The notes under the pieces are model-generated. The model saw nothing but the letters and a program-made list of their open reading frames with translations. It searched no databases and was not told where the DNA came from. From NCBI GenBank assembly GCA_013288885.1, contig JABDBA010000022.1, forward strand, positions 1-34,704: DNA of 34,704 nucleotides, written 5' to 3'. The number at the start of each line of letters is the position of its first letter. Positions within the stretch are counted from its first letter, which is position 1. Below are positions 16,172-24,130 of this stretch, one piece after another. The translations under genes were made by a program, and so were the position numbers. The stretch is from Gammaproteobacteria bacterium. Lineage in GTDB: Bacteria; Pseudomonadota; Gammaproteobacteria; JABDBA01.

Positions 16172-16819
16172 ATGAAAAAACTCAGCTCAATATTAAAAGC
16201 ATTAATGGCAGAAATACGTATCACTGAATCCGAATTAGCAAGACGGACAGGGATTGGTCAGCCAGTTGTACACCGTATCGCTTCTGGCGAAACGGATAAC
16301 CCAAAAGTAGGAACCTTAAGCCCAATGGCTAAGTTTTTTGCGCTCTCTATCAGCCAATTGATTGGAGACGAGCCACTGCCACCTAACCGTTTACCCGGTA
16401 CTTTCAACCCTGGTGTCACCGGTTGGATCCAAATACCGCTGCTGTCGTGGGAACAAGCTTTAGAATGGCCGCACCTAACTGACCATTCCAAGCCAACCCA
16501 AACCATTTCTACCGATTTGCCTTTGAGCGAACACGCTTATGCGTTAACCGTTAAAGACACCACCATGGAACCACGTTTCCCGGAAGGCACCGTTTTGTTG
16601 GTTGACCCTGCTATTCAACCGGCTGATCGTGATTATGCTATTGTTCATATGGATGGTTATAAGTCCCCTACCTTCAAACAGATATTAATCGACGGTAGCA
16701 CAACTTATATTAAACCGTTGAACCCCGACTTTAAAACGTTGGCATTGGATAAAAGCCATAAATTCCTGGGTGTAATGGTACAAGCCCGCATGGATTTTAA
16801 ACTGCCGGTTGGGAAGTAG
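16172..16819 (+). CDS. XRE-family regulator with a C-terminal S24/LexA-like domain
   Basis: The 215-aa product has an N-terminal helix-turn-helix of the Cro/C1 type (about 5-65: ELARRTGIGQPVVHRIASGE) and a C-terminal S24 peptidase-like fold (about 85-210). Phage C2 and LexA repressors with this layout cleave themselves on RecA activation. The region that should hold the Ser nucleophile reads KDTTMEPRFPEG, so Thr131 stands where G-D-S-M has Ser. The likely general base Lys169 (TFKQIL) is present. Self-cleavage is therefore doubtful, and many Legionellales proteins of this group also depart from the Ser motif. A palindromic site overlaps its promoter. No phage genes surround it, so it is probably a resident regulator. 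Confidence 0.82.
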   Translation: MKKLSSILKALMAEIRITESELARRTGIGQPVVHRIASGETDNPKVGTLSPMAKFFALSISQLIGDEPLPPNRLPGTFNPGVTGWIQIPLLSWEQALEWPHLTDHSKPTQTISTDLPLSEHAYALTVKDTTMEPRFPEGTVLLVDPAIQPADRDYAIVHMDGYKSPTFKQILIDGSTTYIKPLNPDFKTLALDKSHKFLGVMVQARMDFKLPVGK

Positions 16820-16837
16820 GGCTGTTTTTATAAACTT

Positions 16838-16929
16838 GTAGGTCGGATCAAGGAGCGCAGCGACGGATCCGACATGCGGTGCTTGAATCAATATCGCTGT
16901 CGGCTCCGCTTCGCTTGAGCCGACCTACA
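16838..16929. repeat. REP-like repeat, copy 3, paired with an inverted variant
   Basis: The unit at 16838-16875 matches the copy at 4313-4350 except for one or two bases (AGCGCAGCGAC). It is followed 22 bases later by an inverted variant, TGTCGGCTCC ... GAGCCGACCTACA (16898-16929). The outer GTAGGTCGG and CCGACCTAC make the whole 92 bp an inverted doublet, like the BIME arrangement of enterobacterial REP sequences. It lies between the S24-like regulator and nth. Confidence 0.8.
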
Positions 16930-16946
16930 TTAAATATACTGATCTC

Positions 16947-17594
16947 ATGACCCCACAACAACGCCGCACTCTGTTCGCACGTTTTCACGCACAAAATCCA
17001 CACCCCGTTACTGAACTTATTTATCATTCAACTTTTGAATTACTCATCGCTGTTATTCTCTCAGCGCAAGCCACTGACAAATCAGTTAACCTCGCTACGC
17101 AAAAATTATTTGCCGTCGCGAATACCCCCGCAGCTATTTTTAAATTGGGTGAAGATAAACTTAAGAAATATATTCGCACCATTGGCTTATTTAATACTAA
17201 AGCGAAAAACATTATTAAAACTTGCCAGATCTTAATTGAGCAACATCAGGCAAAAGTTCCGCATGATCGCCAAGCGCTAGAAGCATTACCCGGTGTTGGC
17301 CGCAAAACCGCTAACGTTATTTTGAATACCGCTTTTGGTGAACCAACGATAGCGGTCGATACCCATATTTTTCGGGTGGCTAACCGCACCAAATTAGCCA
17401 CGGGGAAAACACCGGCAGACGTAGAAAAAAAATTACTTAAAGTTGTTCCAGCGGAATATTTAAAAGATGCGCACCATTGGTTAGTGTTGCACGGCAGATA
17501 TGTTTGCCTGGCGCGCAAACCGAAATGCCCAACCTGCCTTATTGCCGATTTGTGCGGGTATAAGCATAAGACACAGATTGTTACCTCTCAGTAA
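16947..17594 (+). CDS. nth: Endonuclease III (DNA glycosylase/AP lyase)
   Basis: Nth removes oxidised pyrimidines from DNA and nicks the resulting AP site in base excision repair. The 215-aa product carries the helix-hairpin-helix LPGVGRKTANVIL with catalytic Lys120, followed by the catalytic Asp138 in VDTHIFRVANR. The C-terminal [4Fe-4S] cluster ligands are Cys187, Cys194, Cys197 and Cys203 in the exact C-x6-C-x2-C-x5-C spacing. Length matches E. coli Nth (211 aa). No Shine-Dalgarno is visible before the ATG, but the sequence aligns from the first residues (TPQQRRTLFARF). It converges with lhgO. Confidence 0.97.
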   Translation: MTPQQRRTLFARFHAQNPHPVTELIYHSTFELLIAVILSAQATDKSVNLATQKLFAVANTPAAIFKLGEDKLKKYIRTIGLFNTKAKNIIKTCQILIEQHQAKVPHDRQALEALPGVGRKTANVILNTAFGEPTIAVDTHIFRVANRTKLATGKTPADVEKKLLKVVPAEYLKDAHHWLVLHGRYVCLARKPKCPTCLIADLCGYKHKTQIVTSQ

Positions 17595-17624
17595 TCGCCT
17601 GATAATGACCCTGCTTGCATGGCA

Positions 17625-18839
17625 TTACTCCTTATAATTTAATTTTTTAATAAAAATTTCTGTAATATATTCACCAATGGGTAAACTGGATGTCGCTGCA
17701 GGCGATGGTGCATTACAGGTGTGTAGAATACGTGGGGTTTCTTTAAATAAAAATTCTTCAATTAGCTCCCCAGACCGAGTTACCGCTTGCGCTCTAACAC
17801 CTGCGGGATAATAAAATAAATCACTAGCAACAATTTGCGGGAAATATTTTTGTACCGCTTGCAAATAAAATTTTTTGAATAAAGAGCCTTTAAGTTCATT
17901 TAATGTTGATTTAAAATGCTTTTTAATTATTTTCCACGTGCCAGGATAACTCAATATTTCCCAGCAATCCCCCCACTGAAACGCTTTCCATTGATACCCT
18001 TCACGGCTAAAAGCCAACAAGGCACTCGGCCCAACAGTGACAATATCACTCATTTGCGGGGTAAAATGCACACCCAAAAATGGCAATGCTGGATTGGGTA
18101 CCGGATAAATTAAATGTTTAAAAAAATTGTTATAACGGCTATCTAACTGATAATACTCGCCACGAAAAGGAATAATTTTGAAATCAGCATTAATGCCAGA
18201 TAACTTTACTAACCGATCAGAAAATAAACCGCCACAAGTAATTAAATAACCACATTCATATTTTTCAGATGTATTAGTATGAATAATGACACCACTATTA
18301 GTTTCATTAATACCACATACCGTTTGGTTAAAGTAAATATCCCCTCCCAAACTTTGATAGATCTCAGCATATTTTTGGCAAACTGTTTTCCAATTAACTA
18401 TGCCAGTTTCATGCACCAATATTCCACCTGCGGCATTAATTCCAGCTTGCCTTTCCTCTACTTCATGGCGATTAAGCATTTGGACAGTTAATCTATTTGC
18501 ATCGCATCGCTCTTTTAACGCATGCATCCATTCCAACTCCTCATCGTTGGTAGCCACTATCAGTTTTCCTGGCACTCGAAAAGGAATTTTATGCTCCGTA
18601 CAAAATGCTGTAGTCGCCTGATTTCCTTTTATACAAAATTTGGCTTTAAGACTTCCTGGCTTATAATAAACACCAGCATGAATAACTCCACTATTATGGC
18701 CTGTTTGGTGGAAACCCACGCTGGCTTCTTTCTCTAGCACGGCTACTTTCAAAGAGCGGTCATGCTGCAATAGTTGCATAGCTGTCGAAAAACCAACTAT
18801 GCCACCGCCCACAATAATCACATCATAATGTTTTGACAT
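17625..18839 (-). CDS. lhgO: L-2-hydroxyglutarate oxidase/dehydrogenase
   Basis: LhgO is an FAD enzyme of the DAO family that oxidises L-2-hydroxyglutarate to 2-oxoglutarate, passing electrons to the respiratory chain. The product (404 aa from the chosen start) opens with the FAD-binding YDVIIVGGGIVGFSTAMQLL (GxGxxG). It contains the family signatures TGHNSGVIHAGVYYKPGS and KAKFCIKGN, then YLITCGGLFSDRL, IIPFRGEYYQL and VGPSALLAFSREGY. The frame extends seven codons upstream to a TTG at 18860. I prefer the ATG at 18839 because homologues begin just before the Rossmann motif. It lies 87 bases downstream of the permease gene on the same strand. Confidence 0.92.
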   Translation of the reverse strand: MSKHYDVIIVGGGIVGFSTAMQLLQHDRSLKVAVLEKEASVGFHQTGHNSGVIHAGVYYKPGSLKAKFCIKGNQATTAFCTEHKIPFRVPGKLIVATNDEELEWMHALKERCDANRLTVQMLNRHEVEERQAGINAAGGILVHETGIVNWKTVCQKYAEIYQSLGGDIYFNQTVCGINETNSGVIIHTNTSEKYECGYLITCGGLFSDRLVKLSGINADFKIIPFRGEYYQLDSRYNNFFKHLIYPVPNPALPFLGVHFTPQMSDIVTVGPSALLAFSREGYQWKAFQWGDCWEILSYPGTWKIIKKHFKSTLNELKGSLFKKFYLQAVQKYFPQIVASDLFYYPAGVRAQAVTRSGELIEEFLFKETPRILHTCNAPSPAATSSLPIGEYITEIFIKKLNYKE

Positions 18840-18925
18840 GGTAGAAACTCTGTTTTTCAACTATCCGTATAAAGTTTTTTAAACATGCTAATAAATCCAT
18901 CACGTTCCCCCTCAAGAAAATATAT

Positions 18926-20521
18926 TTAATCCTGTTGATCCGAATTTTCACGAGCTTTTAATAACTCAGGTGTTACCCAAGCACTGTTAACACCCCAACA
19001 ATAAAACAATAACGCTGCTAATGCAACGGCAAGTTGATCCCACCCCGCTGTTAATAAACCGATGCCACCAAATGCTTCGCCACCTAAATATGATAACAAT
19101 GCCATCACAAAAATATAGACAATTAACCATAATGAAGCTTTTAATTGCTTAGCGAAATTTACCCAGCCATTTTTGTGTTCATAATAAAAATAAATGATTA
19201 AACCCAATGACAACACTAAAATAATTTGCCCGGTTAGTGGCCAGCATGACCAAAAAAATATTAAGCTGACAATCGTAAATGCTAACGGTGCTATAACTGC
19301 CAGAAAAGGTATTTTAACGTACTGTTTTAAACCACTGGAAATTTTGCGCAAACCCATTACAGCGACTGGCCCGGTTAAATATGAAAACACTGTTGCGACC
19401 GAAATCACAGCGGCCAAACCTCCCCAACCACGATAAAAAAATAAAAATAATAAACTCACGGCAAAATTTATCCACATAGCACCGCGGGGGATCAAAAACT
19501 TTTCGTGTAATGTTCCTAAAAAATTAGGCATGTGCCCATGTTTTTGCATCCCATAGAGCATACGCGCCGAGCTTCCCATATAAGCAACACCAGTTGCAGA
19601 TGGCGATATAATCGCATCGGCATATACTGTTAATAATAATACGTTTAAATTGAGCGAAATTGCTAACTCAGCAAAAGGTGAGCTAAAAGAAAGGGCATGC
19701 CAAGATCCCCCTTGTAAAACAGAGGGCGAAATTGCGCCAATAAAAACGATTTGTAGTAAGACATAAATAATCAGCGTAATTAGAATAGCGAGGATAACCG
19801 CTATCGGCAATGTGATATGCGGCCGCTTTGCTTCACCGGCAAAATTAAGCGGCGTTTGAAACCCATTAAATGAAAAAATAATGCCACAGGTAGCAACAGC
19901 AGTTAACACCGCTGACCAACCATAAGGCGCAAATTCTTGTGCGGTTAAATGAAAATTATCATGATGAAAGCTAGTCACAAATAACATGACAATAGTAAAT
20001 AAAGGCACGACGATTTTAATAATAGTAATGCTGACGATAAAACGCATTAATAATTTTACCGTCCAATAATTCATTAAGAAAAAAATAACAACTAAACCAA
20101 CTGCAGCTAACAAACCATAATTGGTTAATTGGCCAGTAGCAGGTGTAAATAACAATTGGCACCAGCTAAAATGCCATGAACATAAATATTGAATAGATGC
20201 CGTAGCTTCAGCAGGGATCGTGGTGACAATAGCTAACCAACTTGCCCATCCAGAAAGAAAACCCGCTAAAGAGCCATGCGAATAATTGACATAGCGCGCC
20301 ATACCGCCAGATTTGGGAAATAAAATAGCTAATTCAATGAGAGTCATGGCTACTAATAGAATGGAGAAACCACCAATGACCCAAGAAAGAATAGCTGCTG
20401 GCCCTGCTATTTTTGCAGCATTATAGGCTCCAAACAACCATCCTGAGCCTATAATACAGGTAATCCCTGTCATGGTTAAACTAAGTGTGCCCAGTGTACG
20501 TAATGTAGTGCGTGGTTTCAT
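18926..20521 (-). CDS. APC-family amino acid permease
   Basis: The 531-aa product is an inner-membrane amino acid transporter of the APC superfamily with about 12-14 helices. Helix 1 has TGITCIIGSGWLFGAYNAAK, containing the G-S-G substrate-binding break typical of APC carriers. Helix 2 follows with PAAILSWVIGG, then FPKSGGMARYVNYSHGSLAGF (E/P-x-SGG-x-x-Y type loop; write as FPKSGGMARY). Later it shows GFQTPLNFAGEAKRP, the conserved helix 6 end. Length and pattern resemble aspartate:proton symporters such as YveA, but the substrate is not certain. The ATG at 20521 has a perfect AGGAGGT seven bases upstream. lhgO follows on the same strand, so transport and oxidation of an amino-acid-derived acid may be linked. 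Confidence 0.9.
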   Translation of the reverse strand: MKPRTTLRTLGTLSLTMTGITCIIGSGWLFGAYNAAKIAGPAAILSWVIGGFSILLVAMTLIELAILFPKSGGMARYVNYSHGSLAGFLSGWASWLAIVTTIPAEATASIQYLCSWHFSWCQLLFTPATGQLTNYGLLAAVGLVVIFFLMNYWTVKLLMRFIVSITIIKIVVPLFTIVMLFVTSFHHDNFHLTAQEFAPYGWSAVLTAVATCGIIFSFNGFQTPLNFAGEAKRPHITLPIAVILAILITLIIYVLLQIVFIGAISPSVLQGGSWHALSFSSPFAELAISLNLNVLLLTVYADAIISPSATGVAYMGSSARMLYGMQKHGHMPNFLGTLHEKFLIPRGAMWINFAVSLLFLFFYRGWGGLAAVISVATVFSYLTGPVAVMGLRKISSGLKQYVKIPFLAVIAPLAFTIVSLIFFWSCWPLTGQIILVLSLGLIIYFYYEHKNGWVNFAKQLKASLWLIVYIFVMALLSYLGGEAFGGIGLLTAGWDQLAVALAALLFYCWGVNSAWVTPELLKARENSDQQD

Positions 20522-20618
20522 TAGTTGTTACCTCCTGAATGCAGAATAAAACAATTATTTTGCAGGAGTGTATAAACAACGTAACGATTTGTTACAGATT
20601 GTAAACAATGCGTTAAAT

Positions 20619-20648
20619 CCCCCCTAACCCCCCTTTTTCAAAGGGGGG
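20619..20648. repeat. C/G-tract hairpin repeat, third copy
   Basis: CCCCCC (20628-20633) pairs with GGGGGG (20643-20648) around TTTTTCAAA, preceded by TCCCCCCTAAC. The same hairpin lies at 1650-1672 and 12428-12448. It separates the permease gene from the frameshifted membrane protein gene upstream of it on the minus strand. Confidence 0.75.
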
Positions 20649-20683
20649 AACAGGAAGTGCATTTTTCAAGAAGAGGAGAAAAT

Positions 20684-21386
20684 TCAAAACGCCGATTTGC
20701 GGTGGATCAATAAACCAATGCCAAATACCAATAACCAAACCGCATCAATGGGTGCTGCTGCGCGTAATACTTGATCATAAACTCCAGAGATTGCACCGAA
20801 TTTATCGAGCAGTGCGATTAATAAATAAATACCGGCTATTATTCCCGTGTAACCAATCCATTTTGGAAAACCAGGTGAACGCAACATGGCAGCACTGGTA
20901 AGAAAAAAACCAAATGCTTGAACATACTGAGGTTAAAAAGCCACCTAAATAAGTACCTAAATAAGTATTTAATGATAATAACAAACCTGACAACACCACA
21001 CGTTCGGCATCATTGGCTTGCACATACGTCAAAGCAATATACCAATTCACACTGGGCCAACGCATTAAACAGAGAATAAAACCAAGAATAGCGATCATGG
21101 CAAAAATCAATGCTAGCAACATGCTGCCTTCACTCTCTTCTTTAAAAGCATAATAAGCACCGATGCTGCCCGGCACTAATAACAAAGGCAGTAATGAAAG
21201 CAGTGTGAGCATAATCGCCAAATGGAGGCCGCCCGATAAAAAAACCGGTATCACATCTTTGTCGGGGCCGTGTAACACATCGGGGTAATTAAAAAATACT
21301 TTGAGGTAAACTTGGGTGCCAATATAAAGAAAAGTAAAGAGGATGAGTGACCACCCTCCCACCATGATTATTTTAGACTGTTTCAT
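20684..21386 (-). pseudogene. Membrane protein (DUF4386-like), frameshifted in a seven-base homopolymer
   Basis: Two overlapping minus-strand frames make one protein when a single base is removed. The first (from ATG 21386) gives membrane helices near 8-28, 50-75, 80-105 and 120-145, then loses sense after ICSSIWFF-like residues. The second frame continues with LTSAAMLRSPGFPKWIGYTG and two more helices to the stop at 20684. The junction is the run of seven A bases at 20903-20909 (seven T on the coding strand). With six, the reading is ...SSIWFFLTSAAMLRS... and a 233-aa protein of about six helices results. The end region resembles DUF4386-type membrane proteins. The cause may be mutation, slippage or sequencing error. 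AAGGGAGAG precedes the start; the outer-membrane gene lies 55 bases upstream. Confidence 0.7.
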
Positions 21387-21441
21387 AACACTCTCCCTTA
21401 TTCTAAAAGTTTCCTAATCAACACTAGACACAACCTTTCGA

Positions 21442-23145
21442 CTAAAAGAACGCTGATATCGACGCAGTAATTGCATCAGCAGAACGGCCGGTGCCACTTG
21501 CTTGCACAGAGATACCTTGCCCTGTCGCCGTGCTGCCGCTGCTATAATTGATATCATGCCTATATTCTAAGCTCTCGACCGTATCACGCCAAATCGAGGT
21601 GTTGAATGTCGCAATATAACGTTGCGCAGGTAATAAAATGGCCAAAGCATCTTTACTAAAACCATAGCCAACTGCAAAACCACTGGGTCTACCCAATATA
21701 TCGAAACTATAGTTAAGTTCAGAGTTGAATGCTGCTGGTCTTGCACCGACGTTGTTCATTGTCATATTCATGGGTGAAAAACTCGTGGTACTGCCAATAT
21801 ATTCAGTCGTAAGCGACCATTTACCGATACCTAAATTACCGTGTAAATCATAAGCAGGCACGCGGTGAACTAACAGTTCACCAGCTGAGGTAGGTAGGCC
21901 TCGGCCTCCGCCAAACCCTGGGAACCCTGTAGGAATATACGATTTCAGATCACCTGGGGTTATATTAGTGCCTTGCATACCTTCAGAATCGGCAATATTA
22001 CTGATTAAACCGCCGCCTAAATTACCGTTCCAGTTAGTTTCTGTAATATTGTAATCAACATTGCCGCCTAATTGGTTGATTTGATCAGTGCCACCCGCTG
22101 TAGCTGAACTATCACCTCTGAAAGTATACATAGAAGCACTAAGGCCATTCACCGTGCCTGCTTTATCATAACCTAAGGCAATTTCACGACCTTTAGTGCG
22201 CGCCAATAATCGGGTCAAGGTGTTACTGATCATGTTGCTGTTATATTGACCAAAAGCCACATAAGCTTGCCCAATGGTTCCGTACATCGGAAATTTATTA
22301 AGATCGCCAATGGTGACAAAACCACGGTTTAAGTAAAGGCGTGAATTAAACGCCCGCTGCCCTGTTGCAGGCGGGGTATTATCATAGGTAATTGCCATAA
22401 AGCCGGTAACCCAGGGGTCAACGACAATATTGGTGTCGATTTCAGCCGTGGCTAGATCGATGTCACTGGTTTTATCGCCGACAAACGGCCTTGATTCATA
22501 GGTATAACCTTGTATTTGACCACTCATTTCGACAAAAGGGTGAGTAGGAAACGGTAGCCCTAATTGGGTATAAACATTTTCCGCTTTTTGACGCTGTTGG
22601 ATTAAATTCAAATCTTCGTTCACAAATGGAAGGTTAACGATGAGATCAGAAGCATTAAACTCCGAATGCACGCCAATATAAGGCGAAGTGGTCACTGGCT
22701 CACCACCGATATAAGATGGGGAATCAACTAAAGGTTCGACCGGTACCAAAACAGGAGTAGCTGTGCCTTGCAGATTAGTTTTTTGCAAACCTACTTGTTG
22801 GGTTAACGTCTGCGGATTGCCATTACTATCGGGCTGAGTCTGCATTCTGACAGGCGGCCCCAATGGAACACCGGTGGCACTAATGGGTTGTACTTGAGCG
22901 CCAGCCACATGCCGGTGATGGACGGATTCACCCGCCTGCTGTTGGGCTTCTACCGTTTTCAGCTCACCCTTTAATTCATTCACTTCTGCGCTAAGTTGAT
23001 CCATACGCTTAGCGTAGGCCGCCAGCATTTGCTGGTCAGTCATCGTAGTCGCTGCTGGTGCATTGGTATCTGCCAATGCCGGTATATTCACTATCCCTAG
23101 TAAACCGAATCCTATTGCCACAGGTATTTTTTTTCTAAACTTCAT
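21442..23145 (-). CDS. Outer-membrane beta-barrel protein, LbtU/DUF3573-like
   Basis: The 567-aa product has a signal peptide (residues 1-25, cleavage ALA before Asp26). A short coiled coil follows at about 40-72 (MDQLSAEVNELKGELKTVEA). A Pro/Gln/Val linker leads to a long region of alternating beta strands ending in Phe (ISAFF), the usual barrel C-terminal signature. Coiled coil plus barrel is the layout of the DUF3573 proteins of Francisella and Legionellales, including the Legionella siderophore-uptake porin LbtU. Segments such as RGFVTIGDLNKFPMYGTIGQ and GREIALGYD fit that group. Iron or legiobactin transport is only a possibility. The ATG at 23145 has CGGGAG about nine bases upstream. 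It is divergent from the first small effector-like gene. Confidence 0.72.
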   Translation of the reverse strand: MKFRKKIPVAIGFGLLGIVNIPALADTNAPAATTMTDQQMLAAYAKRMDQLSAEVNELKGELKTVEAQQQAGESVHHRHVAGAQVQPISATGVPLGPPVRMQTQPDSNGNPQTLTQQVGLQKTNLQGTATPVLVPVEPLVDSPSYIGGEPVTTSPYIGVHSEFNASDLIVNLPFVNEDLNLIQQRQKAENVYTQLGLPFPTHPFVEMSGQIQGYTYESRPFVGDKTSDIDLATAEIDTNIVVDPWVTGFMAITYDNTPPATGQRAFNSRLYLNRGFVTIGDLNKFPMYGTIGQAYVAFGQYNSNMISNTLTRLLARTKGREIALGYDKAGTVNGLSASMYTFRGDSSATAGGTDQINQLGGNVDYNITETNWNGNLGGGLISNIADSEGMQGTNITPGDLKSYIPTGFPGFGGGRGLPTSAGELLVHRVPAYDLHGNLGIGKWSLTTEYIGSTTSFSPMNMTMNNVGARPAAFNSELNYSFDILGRPSGFAVGYGFSKDALAILLPAQRYIATFNTSIWRDTVESLEYRHDINYSSGSTATGQGISVQASGTGRSADAITASISAFF

Positions 23146-23277
23146 GCTACGACTCCCGTTTTATGATGATGAAATTCGATATTACCAACCCCCAACAGCT
23201 TTATTACCAAATTCCTTGGGCGGCGGCAACAGTTTTGTGCGATTTTATTTCGCTTGCAATATATTTTTTTTACTATT

Positions 23278-23311
23278 CTTAAGGATTATTTAAGGTTTTT
23301 TAGGGTATAAT
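23278..23311 (+). promoter_or_regulatory. PmrA-box-like promoter of the first small cassette gene
   Basis: CTTAAGG (23278-23284) and TTTAAGG (23289-23295) are direct repeats exactly 11 bp apart. A perfect TATAAT follows at 23306-23311, 10 bases after the second repeat. The ATG is 39 bases further on, with AGAGGAAGG as the binding site. The Legionella/Coxiella PmrA box is also a CTTAA-type tandem repeat with an 11-bp period placed over the -35 region. The arrangement is repeated almost exactly at 28132-28164. Confidence 0.65.
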
Positions 23312-23350
23312 GGGCGAATTATAGATAGCTAGAACTCAAGAGGAAGGTTT

Positions 23351-24130
23351 ATGCCTACTGATTCCCAACAACTGACGGCAATGGTTAATAGCCTAGAGAA
23401 CGCCCCGGCCGTGCGGAAAGAACCGATTTCCGAAAAACCACCTATTTTACATATATTGGACGATGCAGATATTCTTCCAGCTGTTTTGACTACAATCGTA
23501 TGGCAATTCTTAGAAGATATAGATAAAGAAAAAGCAGCTTTTATGGTACTTTTAAGTAGTGCCATCTATAAACAACCGACTATTATTAGCAGTCAGCCTC
23601 AAGAAACCATAACCCTGTTTGTGAAATTGTATTTCTCACCGCAAATTATTTCATCATCGCCCAGCTTAGATGATCTTTTAAAAGCACAGAACAAGCTCCA
23701 TATCTGTCAATCAGATAAAACAGCAATACAACAACCACCTGATTACACTGAACAAAATACTTACGTTGTGGTGTCGATCTCAACTTTGACTCGAAAAGCT
23801 CAAAAACCACTCAATGCAGCATTTTATAAAGCAGGGAGCACAGCTTCCACAGTACTTGCTCCTCGTTTGTCGACAACCAATATTTCAAAAATAATCGTAC
23901 ACATTGATGGGGCTTGGAAAAAGATTACTAACCCGCTATTCGACAAAGAGCAACCGCATTTGGATTTTTACCAAATTATAGAGGATGGGGTTAAGAAAGA
24001 ACCATCATTACCTGCGGCGCGTGATGTAGGCGTTTCCTTAGGTGGTGCTCTCAACAAGCGCATTCCATTTAGACCGATTCAAAACTCTGCTCTTAACTCA
24101 TTTGTAGCACCGACTGTTTGTATACGTTAG
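23351..24130 (+). CDS. Small cassette protein A, F-box-like N-terminal segment (hypothetical effector)
   Basis: I do not recognise this 259-aa protein as a named family. It has no signal peptide or membrane helix. Residues about 41-57, ILPAVLTTIVWQFLEDI, fit the L-P-x-x-h-h-x-x-I-h-x-x-L pattern at the start of eukaryotic F-box domains. It is a paralogue of the 249-aa protein at 28212-28961. Matching segments include LYFSPQI/IYFPADI and TYVVVSISTL/THMVLTVPTV. A third match is FYKAGSTAST then LSTTNISKIIVHIDGAWKKI, against FYEATKYAST then LLTTEDVAEVLVFNRTKWEEI. The stop overlaps the ankyrin gene stop by four bases, tail-to-tail. The promoter resembles a PmrA box. A role as a secreted effector or partner of the ankyrin protein is inference. 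Confidence 0.72.
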   Translation: MPTDSQQLTAMVNSLENAPAVRKEPISEKPPILHILDDADILPAVLTTIVWQFLEDIDKEKAAFMVLLSSAIYKQPTIISSQPQETITLFVKLYFSPQIISSSPSLDDLLKAQNKLHICQSDKTAIQQPPDYTEQNTYVVVSISTLTRKAQKPLNAAFYKAGSTASTVLAPRLSTTNISKIIVHIDGAWKKITNPLFDKEQPHLDFYQIIEDGVKKEPSLPAARDVGVSLGGALNKRIPFRPIQNSALNSFVAPTVCIR

